From: Lentinus brumalis
Taxonomy: Eukaryota > Basidiomycota > Agaricomycetes > Polyporales > Polyporaceae
Direction: 5' to 3'
NCBI GenBank assembly: GCA_001792895.1
Contig: MARA01000024.1
Span: forward strand, 186,001-250,000
Length of the DNA stretch: 64,000 bases
Both the position numbers and the translations under genes were made by a program. How positions within the stretch are numbered: position 1 is the stretch's first letter; each line of letters starts with the position of its first letter. This document shows, one piece after another, positions 22,813-35,392 of the stretch. The notes beneath the pieces are model-generated. The model did not search any database, was not told the DNA's origin, and saw only the letters and a program-made list of their open reading frames with translations.

Positions 22813-24463
22813 CTATAGGACACAGCCCCAAACATTCACCTCCTTGTACTGTCCGAGAGGGAAGCCCTTCAGCCTCTCTGCGTACTCAGCCGCGTGCCGG
22901 GACGCCAACACCTTGGAGTCTGTAACGAAGACGACGTGCCAAACACGCTGCTCCCGAACATTACGGTCGAACTTCGCCCAGAGCTTCCGGAGCCCATCCA
23001 CTGGGCTGTCGGGTTCATCGGCTGTGATTGCTTGGACCACATAGACATTGTCGCCATTCGCGAGAACGCCGTCAACGCCCGAGAACTCGGACGTCGACGG
23101 AAGCCAGTAGAACGACGAGAACTCGCTGCTCTGTGCAAGTGGACCAGTCGTGCCTACGAGCAGCCGTTGCGACGGCTGCATCTTCGACGAGTGGTGCTCC
23201 GTGAAAATGTCGAGGGGCTGGGAGTTGCTCGACAAGCGGACGTGCATGCGTTTCTCGAAGTCCCAGGCTGGAGCTGCCCTCGTCGAAGCGCGTAAAGCGA
23301 GCGTGCTGAAGAGCCGCAGAGCTGCTACGTTTGCGATTGACTGGCGGGCGGTGTGGAAGATCTGTGAGAGATTGATAGTAGGGATGGAGTAATTCATGTC
23401 GACGGAACTGACGACCTGGGAAGTATCCGGGTCCAGCAGCCGATGTGGGGACGCAAAGAGAATGGTGAACCCTACGCTCGGTGTTCTCTGTGTCTCAGGA
23501 TATGCGTATGCGGCGGGGTCAGCGCAGATAGCCTTTGCCGCGGTCTTGGCTGTCTTGGTCAAGTCTTTCTCGATGGAAGCGCGCTCCTCGGGGGATGCGT
23601 TCAGGAGGTCGAGGATCGTTCGAGTGCACGGACCCCACTTGCTGGTGAAACGATACGCCTCAGCCACGTCGAGCCGAAGCTCCCTCCTGCATGCGCAATG
23701 AGTGAGCATACACTGGCGGGAGGAGAACGGACGTACACGATAGCCCCTATGTCGAGCAGGCGCGGTAAGTCTGAGACGAGGAGCCTTCCGCTGTGGTACT
23801 TTTTCCACTCTTTCCACCTGTCCGGCCTCGGAGACGAGGCTAGGATGATACGTGCCTCTGATCTCTGGAAGGCCAGACAAGGCTGCGTGATGGTGATGTT
23901 GGCATCCGAGAGAGCCCAGTAGTCTTCTGTCATCTGTACATAGTCCTCCGCATCCCTTACCGTCGCGCCATTGTCGTCGAAGATAACAAAGGTGTCGCCA
24001 AAGAGGTGAATCGCAGTAGGAAGTTTCCGCTCGAGTCGATGCAGCAGCAGGTGTAGTAGCCAGACGGTCTTGCCTGCGCACGCGGACGCATTAGCGGACT
24101 CTGCGACTCGCACATACGACTCTACGAACCGATGCCTGGATGACCGGTGACGATGACGGCCTTGACCATGCGCAGATAGCCCGTCTCGATGGTCTCCTGG
24201 AGCCAGATGTATTCGGGTCTGATTACGAGGATGTCCTGGAGTGAGGGAACGAAACCACAGCAGGCGCGTACGACCGAGTGGATGTTGTGCAGGCAAGTGT
24301 ATTCCCACTCGGTTGTCGTCGTGTCGCAGTCGTCGTCAGTCTCGATTCCTTGCAAGTCTGCCATGGAGAGCTTTGCTGAGGACTGATGGGGCCATGGTCT
24401 GCCCCAAGCGTTGTTCCACAACTCGGTGGCGAGTGAAGGGTCCAGGGATTGAGAATGAAGCAT
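22813..24463 (-). CDS. RHS/Crinkler-like P-loop NTPase, paralogue B (intact)
   Basis: Three exons (24463-24130, 24073-23737, 23686-22813) splice in phase to 514 residues with no interruption. An N-terminal region with TTTEWEYTCLHNIHSVV leads to Walker A GHPGIGKT at residues 107-114. A DDNGATVRDAEDY strand-loop region and the conserved SKWGPCTRTILDLL segment follow. Then comes the C-terminal nuclease-like domain (SQVVSSVDM, SSFYWLPST, NVYVVQAITADE, VWHVVFVTDSK). All three exons align along their length with paralogue A, so this is a tandem duplication. The stop lies only 61 bp before the ATG of paralogue A. The start is 219 bp from the SPA2 start on the opposite strand, so those two genes share a divergent promoter. 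The RHS/Crinkler assignment rests on overall architecture, not on a database match. Confidence 0.75.
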
Positions 24464-24682
24464 GGGGTTGGCTGTACTCAAGTCAACGAAAGTTGTTACG
24501 TGCAGGAGCAGGGCACGGTCTGTGCTGATCGTTGCGGACGCATTGGGCGTGGGAAATCGCAACCAGCCCGCGCAGACGCCGCGCCCCGACACTCGCTTCC
24601 TGCCTCTTCTCCTCCGCCCTCATCCCTCCCTCTCGCCAGACAACCGTCTCTGCGACGACGGCGCACATTCTGCTCACGCCCG
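24464..24682. promoter_or_regulatory. Divergent promoter between NTPase B and SPA2
   Basis: This 219-bp interval separates two outward-facing start codons. It contains a CT-rich tract (about 24,600-24,650) just upstream of SPA2, of the kind common in fungal housekeeping promoters. No TATA box is obvious. Confidence 0.4.
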
Positions 24683-27600
24683 ATGCGACGCGCAGGCTCT
24701 ACGCGGGCAACGTCCCCGACGAACACGACCTACTCCGGCATATCCAACTATCGCACAGAGTCCTATCGCCCCCTCCGAGACACACCCTCCAGCCAGTACT
24801 CCAATGCCGATCCTCGTGCCGTCGCTCGCGTCCATTTCGAGGAGCTGAGCCAGTATCTTGCTGCATATCTCGCCAAAGGTCCGTCTGTCCTCCCGTCGGC
24901 TATACTCGTCTCACACCCACGCAGAACCCGCCAACTCCCGCTCGACTGCTCGTCAAAAGCTCACCAGGCTCACGCGCCAGCAGTTCCAGGAGCTATCGAC
25001 AGATGTCTATGATGAGCTTATGCGGCGCAAGAACAACACCGACAACGAGGGTGCGTCTCCCGTTCCGTCTTCTCTTCCATCCTCATCTCCGCCCCAGTCC
25101 CCTTTCTCCCCGTCCGCGATGACTTCCATCCCAAGCGCAACCAAGCTCGCCAGAAGCTCGCCACACTCCCAACCGGCAGGTTCAAAGATCTCTCCAGCGA
25201 TGTCTACTACGAGCTCGCCCGTCGCTATCCGGAGTTCAAGGAAGAGGCGCGTCCGTTCCATTCACCTCGCGCGATTGCACTTACAATTGTCTGCGCTTCC
25301 AGATGGCCCCGCCTGACGCCGCCGGCTCCGCGACATCGCCCGGATCGGCGTACGACGACTATCCCTCCCCAGACTTCCCCCGCAACGCCCGGACCTCCGA
25401 GGATCGGGGCAATGACTCCGGATACGGCGGCAGCACCCCAGGCGCATCCACCGCCGACACATACTCGCGCCGCAAGCCGTCCCAGGACATGTACGCAGGC
25501 TCAGACCGCCGTCGACCGTCGCAGGACACCACGCTCGGCCGGCGTCCCAGTGAAACTGCGAGCGTCACGAGCGGCGGCGATGCACAGAGCGCGACGGCGG
25601 GCATGGGCATGATCATTCCGAACAAGAGCACCATCGCGGAGGAGGAGATCGAGGTCCCGTACGGACGCGATATGCGCGACTCGGCAGCGACCGCGCGGAA
25701 TCGGGCTGGCGCTGCGAGCGATTCGGAGAGGGAGGAGGAACTCAGTCCGCGAAGTCCGCCTGGAGGCGGGTTGGCGGGTCTCAGCGGGCTCAGCGCGCGG
25801 CTGCAGCAGGCGGACGACGACGAGGGCGGCGGGCGCAGTGGCGACGACTATTACGACAGGTATGGACGACAGAGTGCGGCGTCGGACCGTTCGGCAGGGG
25901 CTGCAGGGATCGGCTCGCGGATGATGGGTGGCGGGGGCGGGCGCGCCAGCGTAACGGGCGACGACGAGCGAATACGGAGGGAGTACGAGTACAAGATCGC
26001 GACGATGCAAACACGGATCACGGGTCTTGAGCGGGATCTCCAGGACGCGCAGGACCGGGAGCAGAAGTGGAGGGAGGGAGAGCAGCGCGTGCGGGCTATG
26101 GAGCAGGAGCTAGCCGAGCTCAGGAGGGTGCGTGCACCACATCTGCGCGACGGAGGAAGCTGACCTCTGTCCTTTGACAGATAGCGGAAGAGAAGACGTC
26201 TTCGATGCTGTCGCTTCAACAGGAGTTGGACGCGTTACGGGAAGAACGCGCGCGCGAGAGGGATATGGCGGAACGGCAGCAGAGGCAGGATCAGGAGGAG
26301 CTTGAAGCCCTACGTGAGAGATGCGATATCCTCGAGTCTGGCGGGGGAGGTGGTGGAGTAAGTGAATCACTGGCCCGGCACCTCATCTCGCTAACATAAC
26401 TTCAGGTTGACTCTGCTATACTCGATCAGCTGCGTTCGGACATGGAGGGGCTGATGACGGAGCTGACAGAACTGTCGCGGCGGAACGACGAGCTCATGTC
26501 GTCCAAAGACAACGACATGGCGGTCATACGGGAGCTCGAGGCGCAGGCCAAGGAGTACAAGCGCAAGTATGAGCAGGCGAAGACCGAGCTACGGAGTGCA
26601 AAAGGTGCGTGCGCTCACCCTGCTTATGCCCTCAGTTCTATGCTTATACAGATCCAGCAACCTCTCAGCTGTTCTTGCAAGCGCCGAAGGTCGACGACCA
26701 GCTCCCCGTGTCGCGGGATGGCGGCCTTGCCGATATACACGTCACCGGCTTCGTCTCTTCGATCGACAGCCTACTAACAGCTGGTCGCTCGAACGCACCT
26801 ACGCGGGTTTTGCAACCGATGAAGGGCGTCATCAACGCGGTCACTGCGATCATCGAAGACGTGCGCTCATTCGAACGACGGCCGCAACGCGACCGCGCAG
26901 AGGTCGACCTCGAGGCGCTCCAGGCTCTCCGCGAACGCCTCGACGCAACGCTTAGCAACCTCGTTACCGCAGCGAAGTCGCATGCGACCAGCGCAGGGAT
27001 GGCCCCGGTCAGTTTGCTCGATGCTGCGGCCAGCCACGTCTCGGCGACCGTTACCGAGATCGGGAAGACAGTGCATATCCGCAAGGCGACGAAGGCAGAG
27101 CAAGATGCATTCATGCCGGCCGGCTCCCCGTCTGTGGCTACGAACGGGTCGACGAACGGATTCACACCGTCGTTGCGCGCCGTGGACGAGCTTCGGTCGA
27201 ATTCGACTCACCAGCGGTCGGGGAGCAGCACGAGCTCCAGGGGCGGGGATGATGCACGGTTTGGGTCGTCCCCGACGTCTTCGCCTCGGATGACACCGCG
27301 GCGGCCGCAGTCGAACATGTCAAGCTCGAACGCAAGCTCACCGCCGCCGCTATTCGAAAAGAACAAGATGAATGGCGGCGGGAGTAAGAGCGACAGCTCG
27401 GCCACTGGGGAGGGTCCCGAGGATGCATGGGCCGAACTGAAGGTGCGTTCGTCAGGAGTCGGTTTTGCTGCGCGCAAGATTTGACAACGCGACATCGTAG
27501 CCGTATCTGGAGGCGCAGACGGAGTCGATCGTGTACGCGATCCAAAGCGTGCTGTCGGGTGTGCGGAGTCCGACGCCGTCCCCGACGCTGAACGAGAACC

Positions 27601-27827
27601 TGACGCAGATCATCACGATCGTGTCGAGCATCGTGGCGGTGTGCAAGGACAACCTGCCGCCCGGGTCGAAGGCGCAGGGCGAGGAGATCCTGCGCGAGCT
27701 TGGGGAGCACGCGAACAAGCTCAGCGAGGTGCAGTCGCAGGCGGACATCACGAAGGAGAGCAGGCAGGTGATGGCGAAGAGCAGCTTTGCGGTCGCGAAT
27801 GCGATGAAGGGGCTCATGAAGCTGTAG
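24683..27827 (+). CDS. SPA2: SPA2-like polarisome scaffold
   Basis: Eight exons (24683-24878, 24925-25050, 25098-25246, 25303-26127, 26181-26357, 26406-26604, 26652-27442, 27501-27827) give 929 residues. Two Spa2-homology (GIT/SHD) repeats open the protein: ARQKLTRLTRQQFQELSTD and ARQKLATLPTGRFKDLSSD. A long Ser/Arg/Gly-rich disordered region follows, then a coiled coil of roughly 180 residues, and a conserved C-terminal helical domain beginning at LFLQAPKVDDQL and ending at MKGLMKL. Spa2 organises formins and MAP-kinase components at hyphal tips. All junctions are in phase; the exon 3 to 4 junction is so only if the donor is GC (GAG|GCGCGT), since no GT donor there keeps the frame. The gene appears intact and has the expected fungal layout. 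Confidence 0.88.
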
Positions 27828-30800
27828 CTGGGACCGTCCGGTTGGGCTTGAGTTTGGAGCTGGGGAGCTGGGGAGCTGGAGGCCGAGGCTCGCGCTGGTC
27901 GCGGTCTATTGAGTGTAGCATACCCATGCAGTCGTCGGTATACGCGTATATCTCGTGGGTTCTGTAGGAGGGGCATGGAACTGGGGACTCGGAATGGGTA
28001 TACCCACTTGGTGTAGCAGGATCTCTTGCACGCTCACTTTCGCTAAGTATTCTATTATTGACATTTTGCTTTGCAACTACGGCCGAATCTATGACTAATG
28101 TTCCTCAACTGATCATACCAGCATACTGTATGTATAATACATACCGCCCTCCGGGCAAACCTGCCCATGACCAGATGCTAACATACCGGTCCCGAGTAAG
28201 TAAGCATACGACTAAACAATACAAGCTTGCTCGACTCGGGGCTGAAGCCCGCTCGTCTGAGCTCGATCGCCACTGCGAGCGAACCGACTGACATTCAGCC
28301 GATCGGGCTGCAGACCCTTCAATGCCAGTCCAACCAAATCAGCAATACAACTAGACCATCCATGCTACTTATAGTGGAGCTCGACTTGTGGCCGAGACTA
28401 ATCCAGTTAGTGAACCGGAGACTCACCTACTACGAGACCTTCTCCCTGAATACCCAGTATATACAACTGCTGTTTGGCAACAAACTTCAAAGGCAGCCGT
28501 AAGTATGGCAAAGCAGAACAGCGAAAGAGTCAACGAGCATCTATACAGTAAATGACTAATTAGATCCCATCAGAGATAACATCACAATGTCCACAACAGA
28601 TTGATCCACAGATGCAGCTTTACTACCCCACAAACCTGGTCACTAGTTGTGTCTAGAAATATGGACTATGCAGGCAAACCTGTTCATACTACCTCTTAAG
28701 TTGTGAGAGCAATGTCTCAAAATTCTGCCCTTGAGTTAGTATATGACTAATTAATACAAGCTTGCTTGCTTCAACACAGGGCCCAAGTGCTCATATTGTG
28801 GTGCATTTGTGACTGCCTGTGACTTAGTGTCTAGCACTAACTCCTTCACCAGAAACCCACCCAGTATCCAGTCAGCACATATATGATGGGCTCGATGATG
28901 GTATAGCATTTTGTGAAGAAGTCTAGAAATTAATGGGCATTCTGAACCTCAATTTACATATGAGAACAATCAGTGATTGTTATAGCATCAGATAGTTGAC
29001 CAGTCATTGCATTCAAAAGGGCACTACTTACTCAACAGTTGAGTAGGAGGAAGTAAATGGCCTGCTCATGCTCTGATCAATCTACAAAGTGGGGCTGTCT
29101 GAGCAGGACCTAGCAGGACTCAAGTGACCAATCAATGATGGTCTAGTCAGTTGTTATACAAGCAAAGTTGTACCAGGGTTGGTCGGGTAAGTACTGTAGG
29201 AGGTCAAATTCCCAGTTCAAGGCGCCAGGCATTTGAACTTGTTGGGAAGGACTTACTAAGTAGACCATTTTTGGCAGGGACAATTAATCACAGTTTAGAA
29301 ATCTCTGTATTTGACCATATACTCAATCACTCGCAAGTGCTGCAAGCAAATGCAATGAACTCTTGACACATTGCCATCAGCACAATGTCCCTGCCAGCTG
29401 ATTGCAAGCCCTCACAAGAGCCATAAGTGCATATTGCGAACACCACCGCATGTCAGGCTTGCACTTGAATGGACCCATTGGCAAGATCTGTCTGGCACAG
29501 CCGTAGGCAGCATAATTGGGACAATGCCAGTGATTGGGAAGTGCTAACGAATGCTTGCAATTATGGGAGGTTAACAAAGGTTCCATTGACACAGCAGCTT
29601 ATTAACTACAATACATGGGCTGTACGTGGCGTGGGCTGAGGTATACTGAGTACAAGCCAAACAATATAAGAGTGTGAACGTTCTCTATCTCAAGGACAAG
29701 CATAGCAACAGAGCAAGCATGAGACGAAGAGGTACGATGAGCTTGGGGAGGGTAGGGGTTGGGATGTAACAAAACTACATATGTAGGGATGTCTGGTTCT
29801 TCAGGACTGATTGCTGACTAAGTTCTTGCTCAAGTTGACAGGGCAACAAGAAACGACGGACTGGAAGGGTATGGCATCAGCTCTACACAGTCATTGCTGT
29901 CATAAGACACCATGTCAGCGAGATTGCAATGCACAAATGATGAGATGGGCACTCACTTATGTAGTAGTTGACTCATTGGCTATATGACAAGTGGCAACAT
30001 TGGGTCTGGGTGTGACATAGCAATCTGGGAATGCTGCCACGTGCTGCGCACATGGTCAATAAGTTGCATATACTCACCTCTGACCAAAAAATAACAATTG
30101 ATCGAGTATAGACACACCTGGTACAGCCAAAACTCAAATGTACCTTGGCAGAATACACTACCATGAAGTTTACATATCTGGAAGGACTCACCCTGCACAT
30201 ATAGGTGCTACACAACAAGACCACCATGACATAGGCATAGAGAATATGTTACGAATAGGTGGAGCAATGTCCCCAGAGAAGGGAAAGAAGTAGGTACTCA
30301 AAGAAGGAGTGCCAGGATGGTGGAGGAGAGAGAGAGAGCTTGGAGAGCAAGCGAGGATGGGGGCAGATGGTTCTTATAGCACCAGAGAAGGTTCGAGACT
30401 GGGCATGTTGCCCTTTGCCTAGGCGGGGGTGTCCAACAAGTGAGTGCAAGCCTAAGCAAGGCTCTTGGTGCTTGCAGTTGACCTCTGCAATTGTGATGAG
30501 CTTGTAGACAATTGCAAGTGCTTGCAAGTGCCCGCCCGATTGCCATGTGTGCAATCGGTTCTGAGTGTTTCGGGTTTTTGCTGATGCAGGTTCGGATGCG
30601 AGTGCCCAAATGGGGTCGCCTAATGTGGCGGGCAAGGTGCTCAGGATGCAGACATGTCTCGAGGCAAGGGCTTCCAGTGCTCCACACCCTGCAGGCGGGA
30701 CTACTCACTAGTACATTACCCGTGCCTTTACCCCAAAAATGAGCCTGCGGTTCAACACTACGTACCTTTGCCACTGGCTCAGCTATGTAATGTCACAAGC

Positions 30801-31690
30801 CTGAGATAAAGCTATTAAGCACGGCAAGCGCCCCGTGAGAATTCATCCTGGATAACCCCTAATAAGATGGCTTGTATGGACCTCATATGGGGGAAACAGC
30901 CCTGATATGGTTCTGTATTTGGTTTCTAAGCCCCTAATGTGGTATCTTACAAAATCAATGTGCTTATAAGGTTTTGTCAACCTTTGTGACTAATAGTACT
31001 TTGAAACCTTTGGCTCAGTCGTGCTCGCGAATATTCAATGACACCATTTGTGTGAAGCAAGCTGACAAATGCATTAATCATGGTGAGGCAATGTCGGACT
31101 TGGAGGTGTTTGAATTGCCCAGTGAACCAAAAGTAAACCTAACCCAGTAAGCCAAGCCAAACCCGGTAAGTAACTATTTATCTTGATAAGGTGCAGTGAA
31201 AAATGAAATCCCTAGCAGTAATGACCAGATAACAATCCTGTGAGCCAAATCTAACCCGTTGCAGTAAGTAACTGCTTACCTGGGACAGCCTGTCACTTCA
31301 ATAAGTATGATGCATCCCAAAAACTGAGTTATTTCCTCAGACTCACCCAGGGCACTTTGATCAGTGAAAGGGGACAAACCCACCATTGTAACTGATACTT
31401 ACTGGTTGCCTGTCCATAGATTCAAATACTTATATTTGCTGAAACACGATAACAACCTGGTGCAGTGGCGCAGTAAGCAAGTACTTAGTAAGTGACCTCA
31501 AACCCTGTGATATTGGACAATCACTTCACTTGCACCGTTGACAGCAGGCTGCCTCGCGAAACTTGGCATAAGCTACTCAGAATTCAGGGGCCTCACAGGC
31601 TTGATCAGACACCCAGGGCGCCTCGCAAGCTCGGCAGCAACAGTGCACATGGCAGCCACATGGGACCCCCCTGCTGTGTCATTAGTTATA
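27828..31690. other. AT-rich gene-poor stretch at the edge of the transposon island
   Basis: Base composition drops sharply after SPA2. Only short open frames occur and none resembles a known protein. One word at about 29,239 (TGTTGGGAAGGAC, followed by TTGGCAGGGAC) recurs at about 46,547, which suggests fragments of a shared LTR or repeat. Nothing else is supportable. Confidence 0.5.
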
Positions 31691-33560
31691 GATCAATGGT
31701 GAAGAGACTGTTGCAGTCTTATACCACTTTCACATGGTATTGCCATGGGTCCATTCAAGTTATAGTTGCACCTCATTGTCCACTCATCCTTGTCCACCAG
31801 CCACTCGTGATCATCTTCGACACTAACATCATAGAAATAACATGAGTCTGGATGAGGAAACAACACAATGTCATTTGGTTCATGCCTGTGCAGAAGATCC
31901 ACATGAAATGTAGGATGTATTCCTCGATCTAACAAATCAAATGATAACTCAAGTGTGTAGCTAGACGTTCTGGGATGCATGTCTAAAATCTTGTAAGGAC
32001 CTATGTACTTATCTCAGAACTGATTTTCTCGCACGTCCCTTCGGCATAGACAGGGTTCTTCGTTGACAGATGGACCAGGTAACTGACGTGGAAGTCAGGC
32101 TCCTGCTGCTGGTGTCAATTTACATAATGTGTTTGGTTGACACAATTCTCGATAAGCACATCATGTGCCATCTTGAGGTTTGCCCGTGCTGGTTGCACAG
32201 ACTCTGGGATACCGACATATTGAGAATTGGTCTGAATACCAGACATGGTCCTTGGTAGATAGCCATAGTTGAGCTCAAAGGATGCAAAGCCCGTGGAAGC
32301 ACTCATAGATGAGTTGATAGTGAACTTGGCAGGAGGAACCTTGTCAATCCAGTCTAGCTGATCCAGCATGACCATTGCACGCAATATTCACATGATGGAG
32401 CATATTGTTCGCTCTGACATGCCATTGGTCTGCGGATGGAACATGGTAGACATGAGGAGTTTTGTCCCCATAGAGACAATGGATTCTGGCAATCCATGCA
32501 GTTGGACAACATTTTGCATACACATGGCAGCTAGATCTGCTGCAGTATCAATTGTACAGATGGAAATGAGATGAACCATAAATGTGAGCTGGCATGCAAT
32601 GACCCAAAGGTAATCATAGCCATTTGCTTGAGGGAATGTGCCAATGAATTCCATGCTGATGGAAACCCAGGGCCAGACAGGGATAGGTAAGGGATGAAGG
32701 AAGCCAGCCTTGAGTTGGTTGTGAGACTTTGCGACCTGACATCTTGTGCATGAGATGCAGAAACAATTGATTTCCAGACCTATCTTAGGCCACCAGAACC
32801 AATGATGGACATACTCTGATGTTTGCTAGGCTCAAAAATGACCGAGAGTCTTGTGGGCTTCATCCAGTACAAGCTGGGTAGTTGTTTGACCCTTGTACTT
32901 AACACGGGGAATGCAGAGAACCTCATTGCTATGATATAGATGAAACTGTCACAGACATGGAAGGTCTTATACTGGTTTGGTGACTGAAGTACCTTGCTGA
33001 ACAACAGGTCAGACTCATAGCTCATTCTGAGCATCTCCATAAAGCTGGTAAGCCCTTCAACTTTCTTCTAGCAATGGCACATCAGCCATGGTGTCCCAAA
33101 CTGAAGGGTTAGGTTTCATAGGAAGGTCCAACTGCATCATAGATGATGGCTGTGTTGAGTCGCTTGAATGCAACTCATGGAGTTGTGGACCTTGGCTGCA
33201 GCAGAATGTAACTTGTGGATCTTCACTGCAGCAGCAGCCATCTCCTTAGCCTCGAGTATGCAAGGTTCGACCCTTATTTGGAGTCAATGTGTGTTGCACT
33301 CCTTGGGCTCAAGTTCTGTGGGGTTCTGGTGAGTTACACAGCCTGCCTTGAGCTTGAGAATGTGATTTCCAGGCAAGTAGTCCCAGTCAGGATCAAGGTG
33401 GATGTCAGCATTCATGTAGTTGCGAGTAGGGTGGAGTTCATCAATATTGTTGTTCTTGTAGTAGCACAAGAGGCAGTTGGTGACTTGGTTCTCCTTGCCA
33501 GGTACGTGCTGTACCTCATAATCAAACCAAGCCATGTACTTGTAGGCACTGAAAGTGTTT
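31690..33560 (-). mobile_element. Decayed Ty3-type retrotransposon fragment (RNase H end to integrase C-terminus)
   Basis: Read on the minus strand from 33,560 down, the pieces are in pol order. They are the end of RNase H (WFDYEVQHVPGKENQVTN, 33,480-33,540), the integrase H2C2 zinc region (HHWFWWPK...CISCTRCQ, about 32,700-32,830), the integrase core (MEFIGTFPQANGYDYLWV, then a region ending HPQTNGMSERT), and the C-terminal RGIHPTFHVDLLHRHEPND block at about 31,880. Frames are broken many times and no LTR is visible. The element is truncated at its 5' side inside RNase H, where the hAT-flanking DNA begins. Confidence 0.85.
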
Positions 33561-34019
33561 GAACACCTATGCTTATGTAATATATGCCGATGTTCGAAAA
33601 CAATTATAAATCTCTTTTTGCCTTTTCTCCCACAACCACCCCATTCCCCCTCCTGGAACCCACAAATTAATGCCCTCCAAGCATGGTGCTATCTGTGCAC
33701 TATGCAAGGAGGGCTACTCATATGGTGGAATTGCCCAAAAATGGATGTCTCTTTCGGCACTGCTCACTATACAGTCAAACACAAACACAACAAACTCTTT
33801 CACACCCACCATACCTAGTGCCTGGCAAGGATAAACCCCCAGGTATCCCGGCCTGTACCCTGGCCCTTACCCTCAAGGGTACCTACCCTCAACAAAGGGT
33901 AAGGGTTTCACATGGGTAGCAAGGCAAGGGTAGAGGGTAGGGGCATATTCAGGGGTCACACATGAAAGACGAGTACAAAGATTTTTTTCATTTCGCATTT
34001 TGCATGGTAAGAAGATAAA
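33561..34019. other. Spacer between Ty3 fragment and hAT element
   Basis: No gene. The stretch 33,840-33,950 is built from CCCTACC and GGGTAAGGGT-like words on alternating strands (ACCCTGGCCC, CAAGGGTACC, AAAGGGTAAGGG). It may be the terminal region of the hAT transposon. I could not define its exact end. Confidence 0.35.
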
Positions 34020-35392
34020 TGTGTTATTTATGTAAGCATAGCCCAGGCATTGTTGTCATTGGTGTCGGCATCCTCAAGATTATGCACAACATTTGTGTCC
34101 CTGACAAGCCGGAGGAGGCTCCAATCACTGAGACAAAGAAGAGCGTGGATTGAGTGGGCTGACAGGCCATTGCAGATGTGTGGAAGGAGGAGCTGACCAC
34201 TGCTGAAGACCCACTCAACATTGATGGGCTCAACATTGACAGAGGTGCCTGGATTGAAGCACATTGTAAGCAATGATCACCGTGTGGTGGGTGCATTGTA
34301 TGAAAACTCAGTAACATACCAGGGATAGTCAGATATGAGAGTGCCATGTGCGAAAGGTGTGGATACTCGGGGCGATGCTCCCACCACCACCCAAGTGGGT
34401 CCTGTGTGTGAATGGTTGGGGCTGCAAGATACTGGTTAACCTTTGTGCTGGAAGATTGGGAGGTTGTCAAAAGCATTGACAGGCTGCGACATGGAAGGTA
34501 GGGGGACCAGGGATAAGGGAATGTAAAGTGAACATGAGACACGTGATACACACCTTGCCAGCATCATCTGCTTTGTCCTCAGGCTCTTCCTTGTCCTTGG
34601 CGACGTTCAGCCACTTGTAAGGCCAATTGTACTCATCTCGAACTATGTCTCTCCTCGGAGAGTCGCTCATCCATATGATCCATGGCAGGAATGACATTTC
34701 CCAAGTTCAGGGTGCCACCATCCGAGAAGAAATGGGTCGTGTCATCAAAGAGCTGCCAGGAAGCATGAGAACAGTCAGCAAGGGTGAGAGTATAACAACA
34801 AGCACCTTGAGCAGGAGAGTGAGCATGGTGCACATGGCATGTGAGAGAAAGCAGTCCAAAAATGGACTTGAGGCGCTATCACGCATGAACCAAGCACACA
34901 CCTTCAATGTATCACACAAGTGCTTCACCATCTCCTACTCCTCCTGTGTAAGCTCTAGGTCTCGGAAATCATTCTCAAGGTCACTCATCATTTTCTGTCA
35001 CCTTCTTGTACTGGAGCACCACATCAAACATTCTGGCAGGTCAACTTCCACCTCATCCGGATGTTGCATGGCAAGACTTGTTTCGGAAGACCAACCTCTT
35101 TGACAATTTTCATGCCAGCACGGGAGGGAGACCGTAGATGAGTGGAGGATCTTGATTGTGAGGGTTTGGAGCTGCAATGGGCAGGGCATTCAGGTGAGTA
35201 ATCACTTGTTACAGCAGGTGCAGGTGTACCTTTGTCAGAACAAGCTTGACGGATGGCACATCAGCACAAAGAGCCCGTGTGTCCTTCTCGAGTGCATCTC
35301 CAGCATCGATAAGCCTGTCAGTGTTGTTGTTGCCTGGGTCTTCCTCCCCTGCTGTGAGCTCAAGACCTTCATCCAAATCGATGGCCTTCAAC

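Noticed and set aside
30249..30774. Overlapping 128- and 158-codon minus-strand frames
   Set aside because: No domain, no splice-supported extension and no codon bias. They fall in AT-rich repeat DNA and overlap each other in different frames.
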